Below are positions 56,670 to 64,000 of a stretch of 64,000 nucleotides of DNA, piece after piece. The stretch spans positions 434,001-498,000 of the forward strand of contig NZ_CP041030.1 of the NCBI RefSeq assembly GCF_012224145.1, read 5' to 3'. The stretch is from Francisella sp. LA112445. Lineage in GTDB: Bacteria > Pseudomonadota > Gammaproteobacteria > Francisellales > Francisellaceae. Position 1 is the first letter of the stretch, and every line of letters begins with the position of its first letter. Made by a program: the position numbers and the translations under genes. The notes beneath the pieces were generated by a model. That model was given only the letters and a program-made list of their open reading frames with translations, made no database searches and was not told where the DNA came from.

Positions 56670-57449
56670 GTGATACATAGTTTGGCAGTAGTACATGAAA
56701 GTGCCAAGATAGCAGATAGTGCTATAATAGGGCCATTCTGTGTTATTGGAGAAAATGTTGTTATTGGTGAAGGTACAGAACTAAAAAGCCATGTAACTAT
56801 TGGTGATAATACAATTATTGGTAAGAATAATCGTATTTTCCAATATGCATCAATTGGTGATGACCCTATTGATTATACCTATAAGAAAGGTGACTTTTCT
56901 CAAGTTACTATAGGGGATAATAATATTATTCGCGAGTGTGCGACAATCCATGGTGGAACATCGAAAGAAATTGGTGTTACTTCTATCGGTAGTAATAATA
57001 TTATTATGTGCTATGTACATATAGGTCATGACTGTAAAATTGGTAACTATATAAACTTAGTTAATGGTGTTGGCTTGGCAGGGCATGTTCATATTGATGA
57101 TTTTGTTATAATTAGCTCTAATGTAGGAGTTCATCAATTCTGTCGAGTTGGTAAACATGCGTTTATTGCTCATGCAGCACTTATAGGTAAAGATGTGCCT
57201 CCATATCTTATGGTAACAGCCGTTACAGGGGGCTCTACTCCTTGCGGAATTAACACAGAAGGATTAAAGCGCCGTGGTTTTACTCCAGATGATATAAAGA
57301 AGATAAAAGAAGTTTATAAAGTTCTTTATCGTCGTGGGTTAATGATGAAAGAGTCTGCAGAGGTTATTAAAGATATGGCAAAAGATGATCCTATTCTAGA
57401 GCCATTTGTTGATGTAATAAGTACTTCTAGAAGGGGTATTTTAAGATAA
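56670..57449 (+). CDS. lpxA: UDP-N-acetylglucosamine acyltransferase LpxA
   Basis: First lipid A step. 259 residues: hexapeptide beta-helix (repeats of I-x-IGxxx through about residue 190), GHDC, LAGHVHI and VGVHQFCRVG blocks, then the helical C-terminus (RRGFTPDDIKKIKEVYKVLYRRG). GTG start two bases after the fabZ stop; the stop overlaps the lpxB start by one base. Confidence 0.96.
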   Translation: MIHSLAVVHESAKIADSAIIGPFCVIGENVVIGEGTELKSHVTIGDNTIIGKNNRIFQYASIGDDPIDYTYKKGDFSQVTIGDNNIIRECATIHGGTSKEIGVTSIGSNNIIMCYVHIGHDCKIGNYINLVNGVGLAGHVHIDDFVIISSNVGVHQFCRVGKHAFIAHAALIGKDVPPYLMVTAVTGGSTPCGINTEGLKRRGFTPDDIKKIKEVYKVLYRRGLMMKESAEVIKDMAKDDPILEPFVDVISTSRRGILR

Positions 57450-58594
57450 TGAGAATAGGTATTGTTGCTGGTGAGCTATCTGGTGATCAGTTAGGTGGAA
57501 CTTTAGTAAAAGCTCTTAAGCAAAAGTACCCAGATGCTATTATAGAAGGTATCGGTGGTCCTAAGATGCAAGCTGAAGGTTTCAAAAGCCTATACCCTAT
57601 GGATGCTCTTTCTTTGATAGGTTTTTTTGAGATCATATCGAAAGGTCTAAGTATTTTAAGTATTCGTAAAAAGATTACTAATCATTTTAAACAAAATAAG
57701 CCTGATATTTTTATAGGTATTGATGCTCCTGATTTTAATCTGACAGTTGAGAAAAATTTAAAAGCTGCAGGTATTAAAACAATTCATTATGTCAGTCCTA
57801 AAATATGGGTCTGGCGTGAATATCGTATCAGAAAAATTAGAAAGGCTACTGATAAGATTTTAGCGATACTTCCTTTTGAAGTTGATTACTATAAAGAAAG
57901 GCATAACTTTAAAGCAATATATGTTGGTCATGCCCTAGCTAAGGATATACCTGTTAAGATAGATAGATCTAGCTACAGAAAGAATCTTGGTTTAAATGAT
58001 GTCAGTTTGCCGATATTATCTGTGTTGCCAGGGAGTAGAAGTACAGAGGTGACTAGACTTTTACCTTTGTTCTTGGATGCATTAGATAAGTTGACTAAAG
58101 CTGGCTATAAATTTCAAGCAATAATGCCTTTAGCAAAACCATCATTAGAACCTTTATTTGATAAGTATCAAGAGCAAATTGATAACCTTGGTATAAAGGT
58201 TTATAAAACAAATTCTCATGATGTATTAAAGGCTTCTGATCTTAGTTTATTAGCTTCAGGAACAGCTACGTTAGAGGCAATGTTATGTAAATTGCCGATG
58301 GTTGTTGGTTACAAGCTATCAACTATTTCGGCTTTTCTTGGAAGGTTGTTGGTAGGGAGTCATAGTTATTGGGCTTTCCCTAATATCTTACATAAAAGTG
58401 AAATTATTAAAGAGTTAATTCAGGAAGATTGTACAGTTGATAACTTATTTGTAGAGTTAAAAAGATTATTTGATGACAAGCAAAGAAATGATCATATTGT
58501 GCAAGAGTTTGAGAAAATTCATGAAAGTATGATAGTAGATACGGATAAAAAGATAATCGAAGTATTAGATACTATGTTATTAGAAAAACCTTAA
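57449..58594 (+). CDS. lpxB: lipid-A-disaccharide synthase LpxB
   Basis: GT19 glycosyltransferase that condenses UDP-diacylglucosamine with lipid X. 381 residues: VAGELSGDQLGG at the N-terminus, IEGIGGPKMQAEGF, IDAPDFN, HYVSPKIWVWRE, LPGSRSTEV and LLASGTATLE all fit. Translation is coupled to lpxA by a TAATG overlap. Last gene of the run. Confidence 0.97.
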   Translation: MRIGIVAGELSGDQLGGTLVKALKQKYPDAIIEGIGGPKMQAEGFKSLYPMDALSLIGFFEIISKGLSILSIRKKITNHFKQNKPDIFIGIDAPDFNLTVEKNLKAAGIKTIHYVSPKIWVWREYRIRKIRKATDKILAILPFEVDYYKERHNFKAIYVGHALAKDIPVKIDRSSYRKNLGLNDVSLPILSVLPGSRSTEVTRLLPLFLDALDKLTKAGYKFQAIMPLAKPSLEPLFDKYQEQIDNLGIKVYKTNSHDVLKASDLSLLASGTATLEAMLCKLPMVVGYKLSTISAFLGRLLVGSHSYWAFPNILHKSEIIKELIQEDCTVDNLFVELKRLFDDKQRNDHIVQEFEKIHESMIVDTDKKIIEVLDTMLLEKP

Positions 58595-58655
58595 TTTTTA
58601 TAAGCTTTATATATATAATACTTGTGTAGAAAAAATATACTTAGGTGCGTGATAA

Positions 58656-59240
58656 ATGACATTAATGTTAGTTTTAGTTTTAATTTTAGTGATATTGATC
58701 ATAATAGATCTATATCGTAAAAGTCTTCGCATTAAGCAAAAGGATATCCTTGAAAGTATTCAACAAAGAGATAGAGAGCAGCTTCTTGAACAAGTGAAAA
58801 GCTCATCTGAATATGCATATGTTGAGAATGTGCAACGTGAATATCCACTGTTAAGAGATGGTTTTTTATTATTCTATTTTGAAGGAATTGAAAAAATTCA
58901 AGTAAAAGATTTAGCAACTTTTTTGAAGTATTATGGAGTTAAGTATACTGATGAAAAAGTTTTTCAAAAGCTTAATTATAATGATGTGATATTTACTGTT
59001 TTACCTGATAATGAGGATCAAGTATTTGTAGATGCAAAAGAGGGTAAGGTAGATGGTATTATTGCTGTAATGAACTACAGAAAATTAGCTAGTATGGAGT
59101 ATGATGTCAAAACTTGTTATGAGTTGATGATGGATATTCTAGAAGCAATGAGTAAGTCTTTCCATGGTACGTTAATGAATGAACATAGAATCAGACTTAC
59201 AAATAAAGATAAACAAAACTACCTAGAAGCTATACTATAA
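58656..59240 (+). CDS. zipA: ZipA-like cell division protein
   Basis: 194 residues. N-terminal membrane anchor (about 2-19), a short charged linker (20-45), then a domain resembling the FtsZ-binding domain of ZipA: YPLLRDGFLLFYFEG, a PDNEDQVFV strand, and the final ELMMDILEAMSKSFHGTLMNEHR with RLTNKDKQNYLEAI. The Pro/Gln-rich linker of E. coli ZipA (328 residues) is almost absent. The identification is by pattern and needs a profile comparison. It follows lpxB by about 60 bases. Confidence 0.6.
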   Translation: MTLMLVLVLILVILIIIDLYRKSLRIKQKDILESIQQRDREQLLEQVKSSSEYAYVENVQREYPLLRDGFLLFYFEGIEKIQVKDLATFLKYYGVKYTDEKVFQKLNYNDVIFTVLPDNEDQVFVDAKEGKVDGIIAVMNYRKLASMEYDVKTCYELMMDILEAMSKSFHGTLMNEHRIRLTNKDKQNYLEAIL

Positions 59241-59250
59241 TAGTTTTACT

Positions 59251-60123
59251 CTATAAAAGGTAAAAATCTAAAAAAGCCCTTACTTTTGGAATATCATACT
59301 CATGAGCTTGATAAAAAGTAAAGATGTCGTATTGTCTGAACTTAATCTCTGGTAATAAGTGTACTAAAGAGCCTTCTTTGATATCTTTTTCTACTAGCCT
59401 ATCTCCAGTAAGGAAAAGTCCAATACCTCTCTTACATGCCTCATTAAGAGCATGAAAATCATCAATAAATAATATTGGCGAAGAACAAGGTATATAATCG
59501 CCATTTTCTAATGGTAATCTTGTGGCAGGTTTTCTTAGGCTATGGGAGATAAAAGGGTAGTGTAAAAGATCATTTATTGATTGTGGTAGTCCGTGTTTTT
59601 TAATTAACTCTGGTGATCCACATAATATATTTGAAATTGGCTGCATTCTCTTGTATCTAAAAGAGTCTGTAATTGGTGGTATTTGTGGAAATCCAACCAT
59701 TATATCAATATCTTTCCGAGCTAAATCTGAATCATGTTCAGAGAATATTAATTCACATTGAATTAGAGGATACTTTTTTATAAATCCATCTAAACGCTCT
59801 AGTATAAATTCTCTGGCAAGTATTTTTGATACGAGTATGGTTAGTTGTCCTTGAGGAGTTGTTTGCCTAGATTCAATATACTCTTCTAGACACGTAGCTT
59901 CTTGAATTAGTTTTTTGCACTTATCGAGCATTATTTCTCCAAATGGGGTCAGCTCTACATTTCGAGTATTTCTATAAAATAATTTTTCCGATAAGTAATT
60001 TTCTAGAGCTATAATTTGTTTGCTAACAGCTGTTGGGGATATGCATAAATCTTCCGCTGCATTTTTATAATTTAGATATTGAGCAACTTTGAGGAAGTAT
60101 TTAATTTGGGTATGGTTTATCAT
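59251..60123 (-). CDS. LysR-family transcriptional regulator
   Basis: 290 residues: winged helix-turn-helix at 1-60 (YFLKVAQYLNYKNAAEDLCISPTAVSKQI, split here), then the periplasmic-binding-like effector domain (about 90-290). Divergent from the VOC-like gene, with a 132-base gap holding a perfect 11-base dyad, so autoregulation and control of that gene are plausible. Effector unknown. Confidence 0.92.
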   Translation of the reverse strand: MINHTQIKYFLKVAQYLNYKNAAEDLCISPTAVSKQIIALENYLSEKLFYRNTRNVELTPFGEIMLDKCKKLIQEATCLEEYIESRQTTPQGQLTILVSKILAREFILERLDGFIKKYPLIQCELIFSEHDSDLARKDIDIMVGFPQIPPITDSFRYKRMQPISNILCGSPELIKKHGLPQSINDLLHYPFISHSLRKPATRLPLENGDYIPCSSPILFIDDFHALNEACKRGIGLFLTGDRLVEKDIKEGSLVHLLPEIKFRQYDIFTFYQAHEYDIPKVRAFLDFYLL

Positions 60124-60133
60124 TCTAGTGAAA

Positions 60134-60168
60134 TATAGTTTATATTAGAATATTTATTATAAACTATA
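60134..60168. promoter_or_regulatory. inverted repeat, probable LysR operator
   Basis: Perfect 11-base inverted repeat TATAGTTTATA (60134-60144) and TATAAACTATA (60158-60168), spacer 13 bases, in the divergent gap of the LysR gene and the VOC-like gene, 10 bases from the LysR start codon. The dyad geometry suits a LysR-type regulator. AT-rich composition raises the chance of a random match, though the G/C pair is symmetric too. Confidence 0.5.
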
Positions 60169-60255
60169 GGTTTATAAATATTGAAATAGTTTCAGTTAAA
60201 GTTTAATATGAAAACTTCTATACTGTATGAACAATAAAGTAAAAATTGTTATAAA

Positions 60256-60639
60256 ATGAAATTTGAATATCATCATGTAGGAATTCCTGTTACGGAACCT
60301 CGCCAAGGAGAGCGTTATAGTTCTGTTATGGATATGTATACTTCAGGTGGAGAGCTTCCAGGAAGAATACAATACCATAGATTTGGCCCTAATTGCCCAT
60401 TAGATAAGTTAATTCAAACACAGCCACATATAGCATATAAGGTTGAAGATTTAGAAGAGGTTATTAAGGGCAAAAACATTCTTCTAGAGCCTTACTTCCC
60501 AATAGAAGGATTTAAGGTTGTAATAGTTGAAGAAAATGGAGCTGTGATTGAATTTATAGAAACTAATTTAACAGAACAAGAAATTTGGGATGAAAGTAAG
60601 CATAAAGGCTCAAATATTTATCCAGATAGAGAAAAATAA
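60256..60639 (+). CDS. VOC/glyoxalase-like protein
   Basis: 127 residues with a vicinal-oxygen-chelate fold pattern: YHHVGIPVTEP at the start, HIAYKVEDLEEVI and ENGAVIEFIE with a typical final metal-binding Glu. The metal ligands His (HHVG), His (HIAY) and Glu (IEFIE) can be proposed. A detoxification or ring-cleavage role is possible; unknown. The LysR gene next to it is the likely regulator. Confidence 0.72.
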   Translation: MKFEYHHVGIPVTEPRQGERYSSVMDMYTSGGELPGRIQYHRFGPNCPLDKLIQTQPHIAYKVEDLEEVIKGKNILLEPYFPIEGFKVVIVEENGAVIEFIETNLTEQEIWDESKHKGSNIYPDREK

Positions 60640-60680
60640 ATAAATTTATAAGAAAACAACTTAGATTTACTAGAATGTAA

Positions 60681-60757
60681 TGGTGGGCCCAGTAGGACTC
60701 GAACCTACGACCTACGGATTATGAGTCCGGCGCTCTAACCAACTGAGCTATAGGCCC
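60681..60757 (-). tRNA. tRNA-Ile2 (CAT, lysidine-type)
   Basis: 77 bases with encoded CCA. Acceptor GGGCCTA pairs with TGGGCCC; anticodon loop is CTCATAA (CAT). The acceptor has C4-G69 and C5-G68, the pairs that the lysidine synthase TilS reads to distinguish tRNA-Ile2 from elongator tRNA-Met. I therefore assign it as the AUA-reading isoleucine tRNA rather than methionine. Confidence 0.85.
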
Positions 60758-60825
60758 AAAACATAAGCATGATTATATTTAAAATAATGCCAGTAGTCAA
60801 TATTTATTTTTAAAATTATAACCTT

Positions 60826-61635
60826 TTATTTATATATTTTTGAAGATGTACCAACGATTAGAGGATCTGGAGAAATAGCAACTTCAGAATCTTTGTTATC
60901 ATAGTCTACGATGCTTAAAATATGTCTTATAGCATTTAACCTTGCTCTTTTTTTATCATCTGATTTTACAATTACCCATGGAGCATATGGTTTATCTGTA
61001 TAAATAAACATTCTTTCTTTAGCTTCAGTATAATCATCCCATTTATCAAGAGATGCTTTATCAATAGGGCTAAGCTTCCATTGTTTTAGAGGGTGAGATT
61101 CTCTAGCTATAAATCTATTCTTTTGCTCTTGTTGGCTTACTGAGAACCAAAACTTGATTATCATAGTACCACTATCGACTAGCATTTTCTCAAGTTGTGG
61201 TGCTTGCTCTAGAAAAGAGAAATATTCTCTTTCTGTACAAAATCCCATAACGCGCTCTACACCAGCACGGTTATACCATGATCTATCAAAAAGAACTATT
61301 TCTCCTCCAGAAGGAAGATGTTCAATATAGCGTTGGAAATACCATTGATTTCGCTCTCTTTCAGATGGTTTTTCAAGGGCTATTACTTTAGCTCCACGTG
61401 GATTAAGATGTTCCATCATGCGTTTAATAGTACCACCTTTACCAGCGGCATCGCGACCTTCAAAAATAATTAAGACTTTTTTGTTATTTTCTTTTACCCA
61501 TCTTTGGAATTTCAACAATTCTATTTGTAAGTGATGTTTCTGCTTTTCATAAACTTTACGAGGTATTTTATGTTTATATGGGAAGATATTTTCAACAAAA
61601 AGTTTTTGGCGTTCTTCTTGGCTTAGAACTTTCAT
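60826..61635 (-). CDS. ppk2: polyphosphate kinase 2
   Basis: PPK2-class enzyme, which transfers phosphate between polyphosphate and nucleoside mono/diphosphates. Walker A FEGRDAAGKGGTIKR (about residues 58-72), the LDPRG-type HLNPRGAKV, Walker B/lid IVLFDRSWYNRAGVERVMGFC and the C-terminal KSDDKKRARLNAIRHIL. About 270 residues, single-domain. I chose ATG at 61635 (MKVLSQEER); a GTG nine bases earlier is in frame. Francisella PPK2 is known to affect virulence. Confidence 0.95.
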   Translation of the reverse strand: MKVLSQEERQKLFVENIFPYKHKIPRKVYEKQKHHLQIELLKFQRWVKENNKKVLIIFEGRDAAGKGGTIKRMMEHLNPRGAKVIALEKPSERERNQWYFQRYIEHLPSGGEIVLFDRSWYNRAGVERVMGFCTEREYFSFLEQAPQLEKMLVDSGTMIIKFWFSVSQQEQKNRFIARESHPLKQWKLSPIDKASLDKWDDYTEAKERMFIYTDKPYAPWVIVKSDDKKRARLNAIRHILSIVDYDNKDSEVAISPDPLIVGTSSKIYK

Positions 61636-61698
61636 AAACAACACTCAAATAATTGATTTGAGTAATATATTAGCACATTGAGATAGTAAATGGATAGG

Positions 61699-62457
61699 TT
61701 AATTTTTCACAGGTTTTATGTTTAGTTTAAAGCTAAATAGTATATAAAAGATCATAAATAAAATTATAATACTAATAATTGGAGAAGGTGTTTTCATTGG
61801 GTAAAGAATAACAGCTAAAAATGTTGAGGCTGAGGCTAGCATTGTAAATATAAAAGTAAATAGTTTCACAGCTTTGCTATTGCTTATATTTTCAGTTCTT
61901 GAAAGGTAAATGTATTTTATTGGTATAAATGAAAATATTGTTAATACTATAATTGTAAACTCATTAACTAATTGTGAAGACTGAAAACATAACATAAACA
62001 TTACTATAACATTCCAATAGCTTGGGAAACCAACAAAGAAATTATTGTTAGTTTTAGCATTAGGTTGGCAGAATTGATATGATGACGAAATTGTTATCAT
62101 TACTACTATAGGAATTAGCCATTCTTGACTTACAACACCTGAAACGTATATCCAAATACAAGGTACAATAGAATAAGTTGTAAAGTCTATAATATTATCT
62201 AAAAGAGCTCCATCTAATGGGGCAAGTTTTTTGATATCGACCAACCTAGCTAAACTTCCATCAATAGAGTCAATAAAGATAGCTATAATAATGCTAAACA
62301 TAGAAAGTTTAATATAGTGATGATGTAAGCTTACCTGATTAGTTACACTAGCTTTAGCTGCTTCAATTGAAAAAATAATAGCTAATATACCAAATACAGC
62401 ACCTAAGGATGTGAAAAGGTGTACTAGCCAAGCATATATTTTTTGGAAAGTCTGCAT
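61699..62457 (-). CDS. pcs: phosphatidylcholine synthase (CDP-alcohol phosphatidyltransferase)
   Basis: 252 residues, eight or so membrane helices. The CDP-alcohol phosphatidyltransferase signature is seen as DGSLAR, then G83, D87 and D91, i.e. DG-x2-AR-x11-G-x3-D-x3-D starting at Asp66. The longer middle spacer is that of phosphatidylcholine synthase, which condenses choline with CDP-diacylglycerol, rather than PgsA or PssA. Choline must come from outside. 46 bases separate its start from the ispA stop. Confidence 0.8.
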   Translation of the reverse strand: MQTFQKIYAWLVHLFTSLGAVFGILAIIFSIEAAKASVTNQVSLHHHYIKLSMFSIIIAIFIDSIDGSLARLVDIKKLAPLDGALLDNIIDFTTYSIVPCIWIYVSGVVSQEWLIPIVVMITISSSYQFCQPNAKTNNNFFVGFPSYWNVIVMFMLCFQSSQLVNEFTIIVLTIFSFIPIKYIYLSRTENISNSKAVKLFTFIFTMLASASTFLAVILYPMKTPSPIISIIILFMIFYILFSFKLNIKPVKN

Positions 62458-62503
62458 TTTAATCGTTTTTATAAGTAAATTTACGGAATTGTAGCAAAAA
62501 TAA

Positions 62504-63385
62504 TCAGTAGTTTCTATTAATAACTAGATTAATGAGGTTTTCAAGCATTGTAAGATTCAAGTTTTCTTTCTTTAAAGTATTTAATATATCATCAATTTGC
62601 TCTTTTTTGCTCTTGAGGTAATTATTAGCTTCATCCAATCCCATTAAAGAAACATAGGTTGACTTGTTCGCAGCAATATCTTTAGCACTAGTTTTACCTA
62701 GTTCATCAGATGTTTTTGTAACATCTAAAATATCATCTTTGATTTGAAAGCATAGACCTATTAACTCTGAAAGTTTTATTAAAGAAGCTTTAATATCGGA
62801 ACAGTGATTATCTAAAGTTAAGTAAGGTAGTAGCATACTTGCTGTAAACATTTTGGCAGTTTTATTAATATGAACAACCTCTAGAGAATCTAGTTGTAAC
62901 TGTTTATTTTCACCTTCAATATCAAGTTGCTGACCTGATACCATTCCAGCAGAACCACTACATCGACTAAGGATTTTATTAATATTTTTCAGTTGAGAAA
63001 CTCTATTTACTTCAATATCTTGGATTACTTCGAAAGCTAATGCTTGGAGTGCATCCCCAGCTAAAATTGCGGTAGCTTCATTAAACTTAATATGACATGT
63101 TGGTTTACCTCGACGTAGATCATCATTATCCATTGCAGGTAAGTCATCATGGATTAATGAATATGTATGAATTGCTTCTACAGCAAAGGCAATTTTATGG
63201 CAATTATTTATATCTACATTAAACATGTTACCTATAGCATATACAAACTGAGCTCTTACTCTTTTGCCACCACTAAAGAAACTATATTTCATGGCTTCTA
63301 ATAATGTGTCAGATGGGCAGTAAATATTATTAAAAGTATTTTCAGCAAAATTATTGAAATTTATTAAGATATTGTTGGTTTTCAT
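62504..63385 (-). CDS. ispA: polyprenyl (farnesyl) diphosphate synthase
   Basis: Short-chain prenyl diphosphate synthase making farnesyl diphosphate from IPP and DMAPP. 293 residues. First aspartate-rich motif DDLPAMDNDD (80-89), FSGGKRVRAQF, GQQLDIE and second motif QIKDDILDV. It uses the Dxr pathway product, though the genes are 10 kb apart. Its start overlaps the waaA stop by four bases (ATGA-type coupling). Confidence 0.95.
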   Translation of the reverse strand: MKTNNILINFNNFAENTFNNIYCPSDTLLEAMKYSFFSGGKRVRAQFVYAIGNMFNVDINNCHKIAFAVEAIHTYSLIHDDLPAMDNDDLRRGKPTCHIKFNEATAILAGDALQALAFEVIQDIEVNRVSQLKNINKILSRCSGSAGMVSGQQLDIEGENKQLQLDSLEVVHINKTAKMFTASMLLPYLTLDNHCSDIKASLIKLSELIGLCFQIKDDILDVTKTSDELGKTSAKDIAANKSTYVSLMGLDEANNYLKSKKEQIDDILNTLKKENLNLTMLENLINLVINRNY

Positions 63386-64000
63386 AAAAATTTTATAATA
63401 TTTTCATATTGTTTATCTAAAACATCACTATGCTCTTTAAAGGTCTTTAGTGATCCTGTAGACATTTTATCTTGAAGAGCTTTGTTGCTTAAAATCTCTA
63501 ATATATTATTGGATAAATCTTTGTGATCTTTTACTTTTATTAGGGCGTGGTTTTCATTCAGTTCTTTAGATATTTTACTAAAGTTAAATAGGCTTGGACC
63601 ACTAATTATAGGTTTTGCTAATGCGGCTGGTTCAAGTAGGTTATGACCACCGTTATCTATTAGACTGCCACCAACAAAAGCTATATCAGATATATAGTAT
63701 AAATCTAAAAGCTCGCCCATTGTATCACCAAGATATACTTGGGTATCTCTAAGTACTTCATCTTTAGAAAGGCTTCTTTTTTGATATGAAAAAGACTCAT
63801 CGCTAATAAGTTTTTCTATTCTTAAAAATCTTTCTTTATGTCTTGGGACAATAATTAGTAAACATTCAGGATAAGTTTTTAAGATGTCTCTATGCGCTTT
63901 AAGTAATTCTTCTTCTTCACCTTGATGAGTGCTTCCTGCAATCCAAATAGGTCTATCTTTCAAGCTTTCTTTTAGTTTAGACATTTTTTCTTGTAAATTT
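63382..64000 (-). CDS. waaA: Kdo transferase (WaaA/KdtA), 3' part only
   Basis: C-terminal part of the 3-deoxy-D-manno-octulosonic acid transferase that attaches Kdo to lipid IVA. The frame stays open through the window end (NLQEK before MSKLKES), so the gene is cut by the window edge and not truncated. Family motifs: WIAGSTHQGEEE, LLIIVPRHKERF, YLGDTMGELLDLYYISDIAFVGGSL and GGHNLLEPAAL. Coupled to ispA by overlap. Confidence 0.94.
   Translation of the reverse strand, partial: NLQEKMSKLKESLKDRPIWIAGSTHQGEEEELLKAHRDILKTYPECLLIIVPRHKERFLRIEKLISDESFSYQKRSLSKDEVLRDTQVYLGDTMGELLDLYYISDIAFVGGSLIDNGGHNLLEPAALAKPIISGPSLFNFSKISKELNENHALIKVKDHKDLSNNILEILSNKALQDKMSTGSLKTFKEHSDVLDKQYENIIKFL

Noticed and set aside
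1-64000. CRISPR arrays, insertion sequences, phage genes or pathogenicity island genes
   Set aside because: No repeated 20-40 base units with regular spacers, no transposase motifs and no inverted-repeat-bounded elements were seen.

Overview
The window is an AT-rich (roughly one-third G+C by eye) gammaproteobacterial chromosome segment that reads as Francisella. The gene content, the codon bias and above all the two tandem Francisella-specific outer-membrane proteins (FupA/FupB, DUF3573 family) after maeA and ahead of der point there. From memory the order maeA - fupA - fupB - der - murA - murB - c-di-GMP cluster matches F. novicida. Several proteins (Dxr, for example) differ noticeably from the F. 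tularensis versions I remember, so a species outside the F. tularensis group (F. philomiragia/noatunensis-like) is likelier. I ran no search; species assignment is inference. I saw no insertion sequence, prophage, CRISPR array or rRNA.

Layout. 0.3-7 kb: an RND efflux pair whose transporter gene is broken by one frameshift, an AraC regulator and an MFS exporter. 7-14.5 kb: rlmE, a small lipoprotein, the ribF-ileS-lspA block and the NAD malic enzyme gene. 14.8-18.7 kb: the fupA/fupB pair implicated in iron uptake. 18.9-22.4 kb: der, murA and murB in close succession. 22.5-24.2 kb: an exported repeat protein and a methyltransferase. 24.2-34.4 kb: a divergent cyclic-di-GMP/polysaccharide cluster. 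34.4-42.2 kb: comF, a 42-residue putative secreted peptide, the hit-ubiB-ubiJ-ubiE operon, glk, an orphan 472-residue protein and small membrane proteins. 42.2-47.7 kb: two YrdC/IMPACT-type proteins, an MFS transporter, metG, two tRNA genes behind a near-perfect promoter and a small exported protein. 47.7-58.6 kb: ung, gyrA, dxr and the envelope run bamA-skp-lpxD-fabZ-lpxA-lpxB. 58.7-64 kb: a zipA-like gene, a LysR regulator divergent from a VOC-like gene, tRNA-Ile2, ppk2, pcs, ispA and the 3' part of waaA, which runs off the window.

The most interesting block is 24.2-34.4 kb. Three c-di-GMP turnover proteins flank a membrane processive GT2 glycan synthase, a HlyD-type adaptor and a zinc-ribbon protein. 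The zinc-ribbon protein ends in a degenerate GGDEF domain that has lost its active site but keeps an RxxD inhibitory site, so it could be a PelD-like c-di-GMP receptor. The last enzyme begins with a PAS domain that keeps both the proximal histidine and the distal arginine of FixL at exactly the FixL spacing. This suggests an oxygen- or NO-sensing haem protein controlling the pathway. A c-di-GMP cluster that stimulates biofilm is already described in F. novicida; the receptor and haem-sensor readings here are my inference.
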